64,000 nucleotides of DNA, from contig NZ_ML660102.1 of assembly GCF_007004655.1 (NCBI RefSeq), positions 62,001-126,000 on the forward strand. Reading direction: 5' to 3'. Positions 9,525 to 17,767 of the stretch are shown one piece after another; within the stretch, counting starts at the first letter, position 1; each line of letters starts with the position of its first letter. Below the pieces are notes generated by a model, which made no database searches, was not told the DNA's origin, and saw only the letters and a program-made list of their open reading frames with translations. A program made the translations under genes and the position numbers. The DNA comes from Exilibacterium tricleocarpae. Lineage in GTDB: Bacteria > Pseudomonadota > Gammaproteobacteria > Pseudomonadales > Cellvibrionaceae.

Positions 9525-10004
9525 ATGAAAAGTCTAAGCTATCAAAGAGTTGTAAGTGCACCGCCGGAAACCGCCTGGCAGGTAATCTCCAGGGTTGGCG
9601 TCTATGCAGACTACGCACCTAATATCGACAAATCTGCAGTGCTGTCGGGCAGCGGTGTGGGAATGGTGCGGGAATGTGCCAATAAAGACGGCAGCTGGAC
9701 AGAGGAGTGCACACAGTGGCGTGAAGGTCAGTCTTATGCATTTGAAGTTCAAACACAGGTCCCGGATTACCCCTATCCCTTCAAGTACTTAAAGGGTGTG
9801 TGGTCGGTAATACCACTGGCCGATGGCACGACGAAGATTCAAATGGACTTCAGCCTGGCCTTTAAACGGAAAGCCATGGAGCTTCTTGTGTTCGGGATAT
9901 TGAAAGCGCAATTTTCCGGCGTTTGCCGCAAACTGCTGGATAACTGGCAGCGTGAAATCGAGTCCGCACATAAGATTTCGGGCGGCCAATACGTCAATCA
10001 ATAA
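9525..10004 (+). CDS. SRPBCC (START-like) family protein
   Basis: This 159-residue cytosolic protein fits the SRPBCC helix-grip fold, near the polyketide-cyclase/RatA/CoQ-binding group: an N-terminal strand SYQRVVSAPPETAWQVI, a GVG turn, a W-containing strand after PLADGTTKI and a long C-terminal helix. Members bind hydrophobic ligands or lipids; nothing here shows which. The gene is monocistronic and convergent with the LysR gene, with only 15 bp between the stops. Confidence 0.75.
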   Translation: MKSLSYQRVVSAPPETAWQVISRVGVYADYAPNIDKSAVLSGSGVGMVRECANKDGSWTEECTQWREGQSYAFEVQTQVPDYPYPFKYLKGVWSVIPLADGTTKIQMDFSLAFKRKAMELLVFGILKAQFSGVCRKLLDNWQREIESAHKISGGQYVNQ

Positions 10005-10019
10005 AGACATAAGGGGCAA

Positions 10020-10982
10020 CTAACCCTGCGCCAACGCCCGGCGCACCTGTTGTTCGATATGCGCCATCGGCAGGACATCGCGGCTGCGATTGAGGATAAA
10101 GTCGAGAAACCGCTCGGCGATCAGAGACTGCTGTTTCGACTTCAGGTGCACCACATACCAGTGGGAAAGGATGGGAAACCCCTCGACCCGCAGTTGCACC
10201 AGGCCGTCCTCGGCGGCATTGGCAAGCGCGTAGGCGGACAGGATGGTGATACCCATATTCTCCATAACCGCATATTTGATCGCCTCGTTGCTCTCGATCA
10301 CCATGGTCTTGCCGAGTTTTATCCCCAGCTTGTCAAGATGCTTCTGCACGGCGGTGTGGGTACCCGAGCCCTGCTCGCGCATCAGGAATTTCTGCTCCGC
10401 CAAGTCCGCCCAGCACAGCCGCTTGCGCCGGCTGAGGGGGTTCTGCTTCGACGCGATCACCACCAGCGGGTTGGGCAAAAACGGCGTGCACTCGATTTCC
10501 GGCTCAGCGGGCGGATCGCTGAATATATACAAGTCGTCCAGGTTCTTATTCAACCGCTCGATAATCTGCGCCCGGTTGCCCACCATAAACGCCACGTCGA
10601 TATCGGGATAGTCGCGGCAAAAGGGCCCGAGGATACGCGGCAGAAAATACTTGGCAGTGGTAATCACTGAAATTCTCAGCGTCCCGGCGGTAAGTCCCTT
10701 GATATCGTTAAGCTTGTCGTCCAGGCGGCGGATGACGGCGAACAGCTCGTGGCCGGTTTCGACGACTTCGCGCCCGGCCTCGGTCAGGTAGAGCTGCTTG
10801 CCGATCACCTCGTGCAGCGGCAGGCCGGCGGCCTCGGCCAGCTTGCGAATCTGCACCGAGACGGCAGAATGGCTCAGGTGCAGAGCCTCGGCGGCCCTGG
10901 CAATGCTCCGGGTCTCCGCCACCATCATAAAGATCTCCAGTTGTCGCAGCGTGCCGAGCCGCGCCAGCAGGCGTGTATCCAT
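10020..10982 (-). CDS. LysR-family transcriptional regulator
   Basis: The protein is 320 residues from the chosen ATG at 10982, which has a strong AGGAG site 8 nt upstream; an upstream in-frame start would only add an AT-rich hydrophobic tail. The N-terminal winged helix reads LRQLEIFMMVAETRSIARAA, then LHLSHSAVSVQIRKL. The C-terminal periplasmic-binding-like effector domain starts near residue 90 (TLRISVITTAKYFLPRIL) and resembles the CbbR/CysB-like branch. It is transcribed away from the cupin and AMDase-like genes, the usual LysR arrangement, so they are its likely targets, with their substrate or product as likely inducer. Confidence 0.93.
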   Translation of the reverse strand: MDTRLLARLGTLRQLEIFMMVAETRSIARAAEALHLSHSAVSVQIRKLAEAAGLPLHEVIGKQLYLTEAGREVVETGHELFAVIRRLDDKLNDIKGLTAGTLRISVITTAKYFLPRILGPFCRDYPDIDVAFMVGNRAQIIERLNKNLDDLYIFSDPPAEPEIECTPFLPNPLVVIASKQNPLSRRKRLCWADLAEQKFLMREQGSGTHTAVQKHLDKLGIKLGKTMVIESNEAIKYAVMENMGITILSAYALANAAEDGLVQLRVEGFPILSHWYVVHLKSKQQSLIAERFLDFILNRSRDVLPMAHIEQQVRRALAQG

Positions 10983-11004
10983 CAGGCCAGCTCCTCCCCT
11001 GTAG

Positions 11005-11055
11005 ACTATTAAATATATAACTATAAAAATATACGAATAAGTCAACTATTAAATA
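11005..11055. promoter_or_regulatory. Duplicated AT-rich motif in the LysR/cupin divergent promoter
   Basis: The 11-mer ACTATTAAATA occurs at 11005-11015 and again at 11045-11055, exactly 40 bp apart (about four helical turns), within a very AT-rich divergent intergenic region. The placement suits paired LysR recognition and activation sites. No binding evidence is available. Confidence 0.45.
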
Positions 11056-11124
11056 CTATTATCAACACCAAGTCACGGCTAACATATCGATCAACTGAAA
11101 CTGACACTGCGCGAGGGCTGAGCG

Positions 11125-12027
11125 ATGAGACCCCATGTTGAACTGATCGACGAACGAGACCTGATGTGGCACGCCGCCGAGCTGCCGCAGGGCGACGGCG
11201 AGGCGCGCCAGCGCCACCTGAGCTATGACGAGGAGAACGGCGCCGCCTCCCTGAAAGTCGAGTTTGTGACCGATTGGCAGCGTCCGGCCGGGTTACATGC
11301 GGCGCAGACCGAGTGGTTTGTGCTGGAGGGAGAGGTCGAGATCGGTGCCCACCGGCTCGGCAAGGGCGGCTACTGGTGCGCGCCCCAGGGCACCTGGACA
11401 CCGCAGGTAAAAGCTGCAAAGGACACTAAAATCCTGCTGTTCCGGGAATTCGCCGATGCGCAGTTCACCCCCACTGACCGCAACGGCGCCGGCGTCAAAC
11501 CTGAGGCCGAACTGATGGTTTGCGATTCCGAGGCGATGCAGTGGTACGACGTCGTCGACCCCGATAACGGCAGCCCCATGGACTTCGAGCGCGGCGGCAC
11601 GCCGGTGCCGGGGCTGTTTATCAAGCTGCTGTACCGCAATCCGGTCACCGGTTTCTATACCCGCCTGATCAAAGCCAAGCCCGGCTGGCGGGAGCATCCG
11701 CTGGCCCATCACCCGGTTTTCGAGGAAGCTTATTGTCTCGACGGCGAATTCGATTACAACTTTGGCACCATGGCGCCGGGCCAGTACTTCTTCCGCCCCG
11801 CCGGTGTGCGTCACGGCGATTTTACCGCCGGTGAAAAGGAAGGCTGTACCTGGATACTGCGCTGTGACGGCGACCTGGTTGACTGGTACACCGAGAATGC
11901 CAGCGTTGAAATGAAAGGCGATCCGGTCAACTGGGGCGACGACTTCCCGGGCTCCGAGCCGCCGGTGTATATCCAGCCGGTGCGGTCGCGCTCTACCGGC
12001 GCCTGGAAAGACCCCTCTTATCAATAA
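11125..12027 (+). CDS. Double-cupin protein (DUF4437-like)
   Basis: This 300-residue protein contains two cupin beta-barrel halves (about residues 45-110 and 175-255). The first has H..QTEWFVLEGEVEIG and the second AHHPVFEEAYCLDGEFDY with a later RPAGVRHGDF, giving His/Glu positions of the kind that bind a metal. I read it as DUF4437-like; a catalytic role, perhaps ring opening or isomerisation, is possible but unproven. Its TAA stop overlaps the ATG of the AMDase-like gene by one base, so the two are translationally coupled and probably act in one pathway under the divergent LysR gene. Confidence 0.75.
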   Translation: MRPHVELIDERDLMWHAAELPQGDGEARQRHLSYDEENGAASLKVEFVTDWQRPAGLHAAQTEWFVLEGEVEIGAHRLGKGGYWCAPQGTWTPQVKAAKDTKILLFREFADAQFTPTDRNGAGVKPEAELMVCDSEAMQWYDVVDPDNGSPMDFERGGTPVPGLFIKLLYRNPVTGFYTRLIKAKPGWREHPLAHHPVFEEAYCLDGEFDYNFGTMAPGQYFFRPAGVRHGDFTAGEKEGCTWILRCDGDLVDWYTENASVEMKGDPVNWGDDFPGSEPPVYIQPVRSRSTGAWKDPSYQ

Positions 12028-12818
12028 TGCCTGGGGCGACAGATGCCAATCAGGAGCGGGAGCCAAAGCCCATGACCGATGCCCTCGGCTGGCGCGCCAA
12101 GTTCGGTGTGCTCGGCCCATCCACCAACACGATCGTGCAGCCCGAGTTCGACAATATGCGGGTGCCCGGGGTCACCAACCACTACAGCCGCATCGTGATC
12201 GAGAATGCCAGCGCAGTATCGGACGAGACCTTTATCGCCGGTACCATGAAGATTTCAGACAAGACTCTTGAAGCCGTGAAGGGAGTGATGACCTGTGCGC
12301 CGGACTATTTGATCATGGGCATGTCGGCGGTAACGTTTTACGGCGGAGCTGAGGGCGCCCAGCGCTGGCGGCAGCGCTATGAAGACGCCAGCGGACTGCG
12401 GTTGTCGATTGGCTCGGAAGCCCTGGTCGCCGCTATTGCCGCCTATGGCGGAATCGAGCGCGTGGCGCTGCTGTCGCCCTACTTTCCGGCGGCCAACCGC
12501 GAAGTAATCGGTTTTCTCAGTGATCACGGCATCCACACGGTGCGCGACGAGTGCCTGCGCTGCCCCAGTTGGACTGCGATTGCCGAGGTGACTGAACCCA
12601 CGCTGCGGCAGACCGTGGCGGCGTTGGATGGCGACGATGTGGATGCTATCCTGCAAGTCGGCACCAATCTGTGCATGGTGGAACTTGCCACCGCGCTGGA
12701 ACGCGAATTGGCTAAACCGGTGATCGCTATCAACGCGGCAACCTACTGGCACGCCTTGCGCCAGTATGGTATCGAAGATCGGCTGCAAGGCTTCGGACGG
12801 CTGCTGCAAAGCCACTAA
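12027..12818 (+). CDS. Asp/Glu racemase-superfamily protein, arylmalonate decarboxylase/maleate isomerase-like
   Basis: This 263-residue protein fits the family that contains maleate cis-trans isomerase and arylmalonate decarboxylase. KFGVLGPSTNT is near the N-terminus, LIMGMSAVTFYGG sits where AMDase has its oxyanion-binding MGTSLSFY loop, and QVGTNLCMVEL lies in the second domain. The first-domain catalytic cysteine of maleate isomerase is absent (Ser in GMSAV). The second-domain cysteine is displaced about four residues from the usual position, so the chemistry may differ. An alternative ATG at 12072 would remove 15 residues. Coupled to the cupin gene; a C4 or aryl-substituted diacid substrate is a guess. 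Confidence 0.7.
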   Translation: MPGATDANQEREPKPMTDALGWRAKFGVLGPSTNTIVQPEFDNMRVPGVTNHYSRIVIENASAVSDETFIAGTMKISDKTLEAVKGVMTCAPDYLIMGMSAVTFYGGAEGAQRWRQRYEDASGLRLSIGSEALVAAIAAYGGIERVALLSPYFPAANREVIGFLSDHGIHTVRDECLRCPSWTAIAEVTEPTLRQTVAALDGDDVDAILQVGTNLCMVELATALERELAKPVIAINAATYWHALRQYGIEDRLQGFGRLLQSH

Positions 12819-13048
12819 AGCATCTGCCGAACCGGGATAGTCGCCGGAAGCGACGACTCCCGTATACGGCGCAATCACAGCGTAACTGGTCAACCCATAA
12901 TCTCATAGAAAAACTGTTCTATGCCTGCAGCCGGCGTGCCGTCTGCCGTCGATATGGTAAAATTTGTGCCGTTTGCAGTTGCGCTCCGATAGGGTCGTGC
13001 AGCACCGGACATCAGTATTGCCGCTGGTTTATTCAGTGGTACTGGCTA

Positions 13049-13109
13049 CTCCCTGCTCCCCGCTCCCTGCTCCCTGCTCCCTGCTCCCTGCTCCCTGCTC
13101 CCTGCTCCC
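13049..13109. repeat. Tandem heptanucleotide repeat (CTCCCTG)n
   Basis: Eight head-to-tail 7-bp units run from 13049 to 13104, followed by a partial unit. The second unit is CTCCCCG; the others are identical. Such short tandem repeated repeats are best known from cyanobacteria and can change copy number by slippage. Being 7 bp long it would shift a reading frame, but no real gene crosses it. Confidence 0.9.
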
Positions 13110-13314
13110 ATATTGAACAATGCATCTCTTCGTTGCATGGTTTGTCTCCTCTATGCTCAATAGATAACTTCGCCAAGTACTGAAATTCCAGTGGTGACAC
13201 TGCAAGCGGATACACTTTAAAGCAGTGAAGGGAAGGGTTGCTGGCAGCGGAGCCTGGATACCATCCCTACCCCCTTTCGACCTGCCGCTTTCATCAACAG
13301 TCAACTATGTTTTG

Positions 13315-13337
13315 TTGCTAATATTGACTCAATATTA
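13315..13337. promoter_or_regulatory. Palindromic operator candidate upstream of the lyase gene
   Basis: AATATTGA and TCAATATT (perfect arms, one central base, 13320-13336) follow TTGCT. The same 23-bp word with 4 changes occurs at 18779-18801, in the promoter shared by the DapA-like and TonB genes. Two matching sites at the two promoters of one catabolic locus suggest a common repressor, with the local IclR protein the obvious candidate. Confidence 0.55.
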
Positions 13338-13585
13338 CACTATCACCAGTAAAGCTTAGCGATATATATTGGCCTCTCCTGAGTGTTATCTGGTAAATAC
13401 AAGACGTGTCGGAGTGGCCCAAGGGTGTTCCATATCAAACCGCCAGACCCTATACGGTCGATAATTCACGTTATATAAATCGTGTTCTTTCATCATGGGC
13501 AAGGCCTTTGCTTCACTGGGTCGGCAACGGGTCCAGGGACCCCATCGATTGCCAAGGCATCCGGATCGTTTGCTAAGGACAGCTA

Positions 13586-13632
13586 TTGACAATTTATTTG
13601 TTGCTATTATAGTTATAAAAAATAATTATAGT
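13586..13632 (+). promoter_or_regulatory. Probable sigma-70 promoter of the lyase gene, with inverted repeat
   Basis: TTGACA (13586-13591), a 16-bp spacer and TATAGT (13608-13613) form a good promoter about 50 bp before the ATG. It overlaps an imperfect inverted repeat (13606-13616 and 13622-13632, 9 of 11 positions paired), a possible operator. A GAGGAAGAG ribosome site precedes the ATG. Confidence 0.55.
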
Positions 13633-13658
13633 ATCATAACGATGACGAGGAAGAGCCG

Positions 13659-15389
13659 ATGAAAAAGGTACTCCAGTGGGGCGGCGCAGTCGCCCTTTTT
13701 CTCACTGCCACAACCACAGACGCTCAAGTCGCACAAGAGCAATTATCCACCACTGTCGATAAATCGAACCAGGCTGGTTGGTGGAAACCCCTTGCCGTGG
13801 CCGGTGGGCGCCAATATTTTGCCTTCAATGAGCCGGGGTCAGCGAATAACAACCACCGGGGCGTGGTTGCCGTGAAGGATGCCGGTGTTTGGCAGTACGG
13901 TAACCTGAAGACCAGCGGCGGGGGGCTATGGCAACACAACGATGATTTGGGCCACGATCAACCCACTATTGCCATTGATGGCGATGGCTTTATCCATGTG
14001 TTTACCGATATGCATAATGACGGCTGGCGCTATTTTAGATCGGCAGCGGCCAATGATGTGTCAGACATTCGGCAAAAATTCGATATCCTGCCCAATGGCG
14101 GCTCGTTAACTTATCCGGTGGCAAATACCGCACCTAACGGCGATGTCTACCTGATCATTCGTAATCGTGCCGGCGGGCAAGGTGGCAAGGGCGAGCTGAT
14201 TCACTGGAATAACGCTGCCAATACCTGGAACCATGTTGCCACCTTTGCCTTTAATCCAAATGACATGGTCTACCCGGATGACCTGGTAGTTGACTCGGCG
14301 GGTATTGTTCATTTCATTTTCCAGTGGTCGGCGGGCGGCACTAACCCGATGCGCCACTACGGCAGCTATCTCCAATACAACCCTGCCACGGGTAACTTTA
14401 AAACAGCCAATGGTGCAACGGTAAGTACGCCGGTCTCTCTGGCCACCCCGGATTTGTTTTTCCAGGGACTGGAGCCTGGGGAGCAATTTATTCCTCAGCC
14501 CAACCCAACGACCAGCGCCGGCAAGGGGATGCAGAGCGCAAAGTTGGCGCTTGACGGCCTCAATAAACCAAGCGTGGTGTATCGGTATCGCACCAGCGGT
14601 AGCAGCGGCAGTCGTGACTATGATGTATACCGCATTCGTTGGAATGGCTCGGCGTGGGTCGATAAAGAATTGCTTTTTGATGATACCGACACGATTGCCG
14701 CATTGGGGCACACTCACAATGGTAGCAGGGTAAGGGCCTACTACGTGACCGGGGACAAACACCTTCGCGTTGCAGAAAAATCCGCCGGCGTGTGGACCCA
14801 CTATACACTGAGCAATACGGATAGCATCGAGCGAATTGGTGTGGTGCCTTTCGGCACCGACGACTTGATCTACGCCAGTGCGCCAACGGCAAAGAATGCC
14901 AATTCAGGTAATCTCTTTTCAATAGTAGCGGGTGACATATTGACCTCTGTACCCGATCAACCCTGCCTTTCCGGGACACAGTTCGGCACTCGACCGGGAA
15001 CCTATACCCTGGTAAATGTAGCGCACCAGTTGCTGCTTGAGGCGAGCGCCGCAACGGCAAATTTAACGCTCACGTCTAGCTTGACTGATCGCAGTCGATG
15101 GATACTACAAGATGGCAATGCCGATGGTGAGTTCGGCCTGATTAACAGGGCGTTTGATTCGCGCATGGAGGCGAACGGCGCCGTGGCTTCTGTCTCTGTC
15201 TCCTATGACAGTTTTTCAGAAGCGCGAATGCGCTGGACATTGTTGGACAGCGATAATGACGGTGCTTTCGGTATCGTTAGCGTAGCCCACAACCCTAACC
15301 ATCTGCGCGCGAGCACGCCCGGAGCAATTGTAGATCTGGACGCTCCCCCCTATACACCGGAAGAAGTGTGGACCATTTGTCCGCAATAG
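13659..15389 (+). CDS. Secreted BNR-type beta-propeller polysaccharide lyase with lectin-like C-terminus
   Basis: The 576-residue protein has a signal peptide (cleavage near residue 22, TTDA) and a seven-bladed-propeller-type BNR_4 domain to about residue 425. The motif GHDQPTIAIDGDGFIHVF followed by MHNDGWRYFRS (H99, H113, H119) matches the signature I associate with PL24/PL25 ulvan lyases and related BNR_4 lyases, which cleave uronic-acid polysaccharides by beta-elimination. Residues about 440-576 hold two similar units (SRWILQDGNADGEFGLINRA and MRWTLLDSDNDGAFGIVSVA) that look like a carbohydrate-binding beta-trefoil or related module. The locus GH88/105 hydrolase would process its unsaturated products. 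The exact substrate (ulvan, rhamnogalacturonan or another) is not decided by sequence reading alone. Confidence 0.7.
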   Translation: MKKVLQWGGAVALFLTATTTDAQVAQEQLSTTVDKSNQAGWWKPLAVAGGRQYFAFNEPGSANNNHRGVVAVKDAGVWQYGNLKTSGGGLWQHNDDLGHDQPTIAIDGDGFIHVFTDMHNDGWRYFRSAAANDVSDIRQKFDILPNGGSLTYPVANTAPNGDVYLIIRNRAGGQGGKGELIHWNNAANTWNHVATFAFNPNDMVYPDDLVVDSAGIVHFIFQWSAGGTNPMRHYGSYLQYNPATGNFKTANGATVSTPVSLATPDLFFQGLEPGEQFIPQPNPTTSAGKGMQSAKLALDGLNKPSVVYRYRTSGSSGSRDYDVYRIRWNGSAWVDKELLFDDTDTIAALGHTHNGSRVRAYYVTGDKHLRVAEKSAGVWTHYTLSNTDSIERIGVVPFGTDDLIYASAPTAKNANSGNLFSIVAGDILTSVPDQPCLSGTQFGTRPGTYTLVNVAHQLLLEASAATANLTLTSSLTDRSRWILQDGNADGEFGLINRAFDSRMEANGAVASVSVSYDSFSEARMRWTLLDSDNDGAFGIVSVAHNPNHLRASTPGAIVDLDAPPYTPEEVWTICPQ

Positions 15390-15433
15390 CTTTAGCCGCC
15401 GGGGAGACATTAACTCCCGCCGCCGCAACCAAC

Positions 15434-15464
15434 AACAGGGCCTCTTAACAGGCCCTTGTTTTAT
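15434..15464 (+). terminator. Rho-independent terminator of the lyase gene
   Basis: AGGGCCT and AGGCCCT-type arms (about 15437-15443 and 15450-15456) form a GC-rich hairpin with a 6-nt loop, flanked by further ACA/TGT pairing with a bulge and followed by TTGTTTTAT. It lies 45 bp after the stop. Confidence 0.75.
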
Positions 15465-15649
15465 AGCTATTCGGGTTAGCTGCTGACAGCCTGTCACAAG
15501 GCCGATTTTCAAACTAAAACTGCAGGAGTCGCCGCACCCGATCGCGGACCCCGCCAGAGGCGGAATTCCGCGCCATGGAAACCGCCGTAGCGATCAGGAT
15601 TCATATGATAAGGAGGCCTTCAATGCCCCAACGGTGAATCTACCTGAGT

Positions 15650-16432
15650 TCACACTGATGTGCGAATCCGATTCAGGTCGGCCAGTACCTGTGGCTCACT
15701 ACTGGGGGCAACCTCTGTATCGTGACCTATTCGTTGCGCCGCATCGCGCAAGATCTCCACGATGGAGGTGGTCGATTCAGGCGGAATCCAGCCCGACATG
15801 CCGATGGCCGAATGCGGTGGGTCACCCACAGTTACGGCAACCGTATGCTGCTCCGCTTTAACATTTATTCGCACGTAGTGCTGTTCCCGTATTTCGTGCA
15901 GAGTCCGCAGCAGGCTGTCGATACCCTCCGGAAAGTTGGGAATATCGCTGTCAGCATATAACTCTGATACATAGTGATCATCGTGCTCTGCCAACAGGGC
16001 CAGACCGATGCCGCCTCTCGTGGCCGGATACAGACCGATCCGCCCGAGCGCCTCCACCGACGGCAGTCCCGGGGGAGCATGGTAGAGATAGCTGACGTTA
16101 TCGCGCCACAGTACGCCCAGTGCAATCACATGGTTATAGCGGCGTAAACTTTCCAAGACAGGCAACGCGCGGTGAATAATTCCTGAGGCAAACAGGCTTT
16201 GTGCAGCAAGCACATGCATGCCCGGCCCCGCGGTATATTTTCGGTTGGCTGTCTGTCTGGCGATGCCGAGATAAGCCAGAGTTTTGAGAAGCCTGTTGAC
16301 TCGGGTTGGCTCAAACCCCAGTCGCCTTGCCAGCTCGCGGCCACCAATGGGCTCCTGTGAAGTAGCCAGTGCCTGCAAAGTTGCGATGCCGTCGATCAGA
16401 CTCTGGTTGGGCTGGGCGCTCTTTTTTCTCAT
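15650..16432 (-). CDS. IclR-family transcriptional regulator
   Basis: This 260-residue regulator has an N-terminal winged helix-turn-helix (about residues 12-70: GIATLQALATSQEPIGGREL, ARRLGFEPTRVNRLLKTL) and an IclR effector domain (about residues 80-250) that would bind a small acid such as a sugar acid. IclR proteins commonly control uronate, galactonate and aromatic-acid genes. It sits between the lyase gene and the enolase-superfamily gene on the same strand as the latter, with the 16-bp repeat array just upstream. It is the best candidate for the factor binding the palindromes at 13315 and 18779. Confidence 0.92.
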   Translation of the reverse strand: MRKKSAQPNQSLIDGIATLQALATSQEPIGGRELARRLGFEPTRVNRLLKTLAYLGIARQTANRKYTAGPGMHVLAAQSLFASGIIHRALPVLESLRRYNHVIALGVLWRDNVSYLYHAPPGLPSVEALGRIGLYPATRGGIGLALLAEHDDHYVSELYADSDIPNFPEGIDSLLRTLHEIREQHYVRINVKAEQHTVAVTVGDPPHSAIGMSGWIPPESTTSIVEILRDAAQRIGHDTEVAPSSEPQVLADLNRIRTSV

Positions 16433-16497
16433 ATCAACCTTTTAGTTGGCAGTTGTTGTGCATCTGCCTGTACTACCTATATTCTTCCTAAATTCTT

Positions 16498-16591
16498 CAT
16501 TAACTATGTTTCCGTTAACTATGTTGTCCGTTAACTATATTATCCGTTAACTATATTATCCGTTAACTATATTGTCCGTTAACTGTACTGT
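16498..16591. repeat. Array of 16-bp direct repeats
   Basis: Five units of CCGTTAACTATATTAT type start at 16512, 16528, 16544, 16560 and 16576, with a degenerate sixth copy (ATTAACTATGTTT) near 16499. Each unit contains the HpaI-type palindrome GTTAAC. The last unit includes the stop codon of the enolase-superfamily gene (16579-16581). The array lies 66 bp upstream of the IclR start, so it may be a multi-site operator for IclR autoregulation, or a slippage-generated iteration at a gene end. Confidence 0.85.
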
Positions 16592-17751
16592 TCCGCGTAT
16601 TTCCACAGTGTATCTGTGGGCTCAATGCCCAACCCCGGCCCTTCGGGAAGGCTGTAGGCTCCGGCTCGGCAGCTCATTTTACCAGATAGCAGTTGCACAT
16701 TGCGATCAAAAACAGAGTGCTGGTATTCATGCTCGGTCAGGGTTTTCAGTGTAGCAGAAGCATGCAGGCTTGCGGCCATAAAAATACCGACACCGATGGT
16801 TGCGTGAGGCGCTACCCGGCAATGAAAGCTCTCCGCCAATCTGGCAATTCTAAGAAACTGCGTTACTCCCGTGTGCCCCATTTCCGGTTGAATAATACTG
16901 ATTGCACCCGCTTTCAGTCTCGGCATTGCTTCATAGACTGTGCGCCATTCTTCACCCGCGGCGATGGGAGTATTCACCGCTCGGGCAACAGTGGCAAGAC
17001 CGTCTACATCCTCCGGTTTTACCGGTGCTTCAGCGAAACCAAGCCGGTGGGACTCTAACTGGCGGATCAGTGCAATAGCTTCTGCAGCGCTAAATTTCCA
17101 GTGTAGATCCACCATCAGATTGGTATCCGGCCCCAAGGCCTCGCGCAACGCGACCATTTCATTGACTATTCCCTGATGACTGACGACAGCGGCAAATTTA
17201 ATCGAATTAAAGCCTTTGTCTACCCATGCTTTGGCCAGTGTACAGCGAGCGTCGAGATCGGCTTCCGGCAGTCCGGAGACATAAGCAGGGAGGGTTTCGT
17301 GGCGGCGCCCGCCGAGCAACTGATGGAGCGGTTGCTCGCAGATTTTCCCGGCGAGATCCCACAGGGCAATATCGATACCGGCAATGGCATCGAGATAAAA
17401 ACCGCCAAAGAATCCACGCACCCGCATCATATCGTACAGATCTTCCCAAATGATTTCCGCATCCAGCGGGTTGCGGCCAATAAGGGTCGGGGCAAGCAGA
17501 TCGGCAATTATTTCGCACACGGCTGCAGGTGCACAGATGCCGTAGGTTTCTCCCCAACCCACTCTGCCGCCGGCGGTGGTGATCTTCACTACCACCGAGC
17601 GATCGACAGTAGGGTAAATGGTCTTATTGCCTCGACGTACGATATAACCTCTGGAATTAACAGACTCGCCTGCAGCGAGCGGGCCAAGATAGGGCGTATC
17701 GCGCTCGAGCGTAACGATAAACGTTTCAAGGGTGGCAACCGGATCAATCAT
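16579..17751 (-). CDS. Enolase-superfamily (mandelate racemase type) sugar-acid dehydratase or cycloisomerase
   Basis: This is 390 residues from the ATG at 17751; a TTG 13 codons upstream overlaps the previous gene and is less likely. The capping domain carries RGFFGGFYLDAIAGIDIALW. The barrel shows the general base in NSIKFA (K185), metal ligands D215 (with His two residues on, VDLHW), E241 (AEAP) and E267 (GEEW), and the His of APHATIG (H316). Relatives dehydrate aldonates or open sugar-acid lactones, such as galactonate dehydratase, galactarolactone cycloisomerase and anhydrogalactonate cycloisomerase. It is 16 bp from the DapA-like gene on the same strand. The lineage is clear; the substrate is not. 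Confidence 0.85.
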   Translation of the reverse strand: MIDPVATLETFIVTLERDTPYLGPLAAGESVNSRGYIVRRGNKTIYPTVDRSVVVKITTAGGRVGWGETYGICAPAAVCEIIADLLAPTLIGRNPLDAEIIWEDLYDMMRVRGFFGGFYLDAIAGIDIALWDLAGKICEQPLHQLLGGRRHETLPAYVSGLPEADLDARCTLAKAWVDKGFNSIKFAAVVSHQGIVNEMVALREALGPDTNLMVDLHWKFSAAEAIALIRQLESHRLGFAEAPVKPEDVDGLATVARAVNTPIAAGEEWRTVYEAMPRLKAGAISIIQPEMGHTGVTQFLRIARLAESFHCRVAPHATIGVGIFMAASLHASATLKTLTEHEYQHSVFDRNVQLLSGKMSCRAGAYSLPEGPGLGIEPTDTLWKYAEQYS

Positions 17752-17767
17752 GGAGTGTTCCCTTATG

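Larger units (their letters stand above)
12819..13658. other. 840-bp intergenic region with heptad repeat and lyase promoter
   Basis: No credible gene. Minus-strand frames of 60-91 codons here are produced by the heptad repeat or look random. The region contains the CTCCCTG tandem repeat (13049-13109), a palindromic operator candidate (13315-13337), a copy of TCAACTATGTT (13301-13311) resembling the repeat unit near 16.5 kb, and the promoter of the lyase gene (13586-13632). Confidence 0.6.

Noticed and set aside
10050-12893. Long frames opposite the LysR, cupin and AMDase-like genes
   Set aside because: They are shadows of genes whose products show clear family motifs.
13029-13304. Minus-strand frames of 60-91 codons with SREQGAG-type repeats
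   Set aside because: The repeated peptide is just the translated heptad DNA repeat; there is no ribosome site or family match.
13386-13592. Possible transposase or mobile-element remnant on the minus strand
   Set aside because: The 68-codon frame matches no transposase motif I know and no terminal inverted repeats were found.
16498-16591. CRISPR array
   Set aside because: Units are 16 bp with no unique spacers and no cas genes are nearby.
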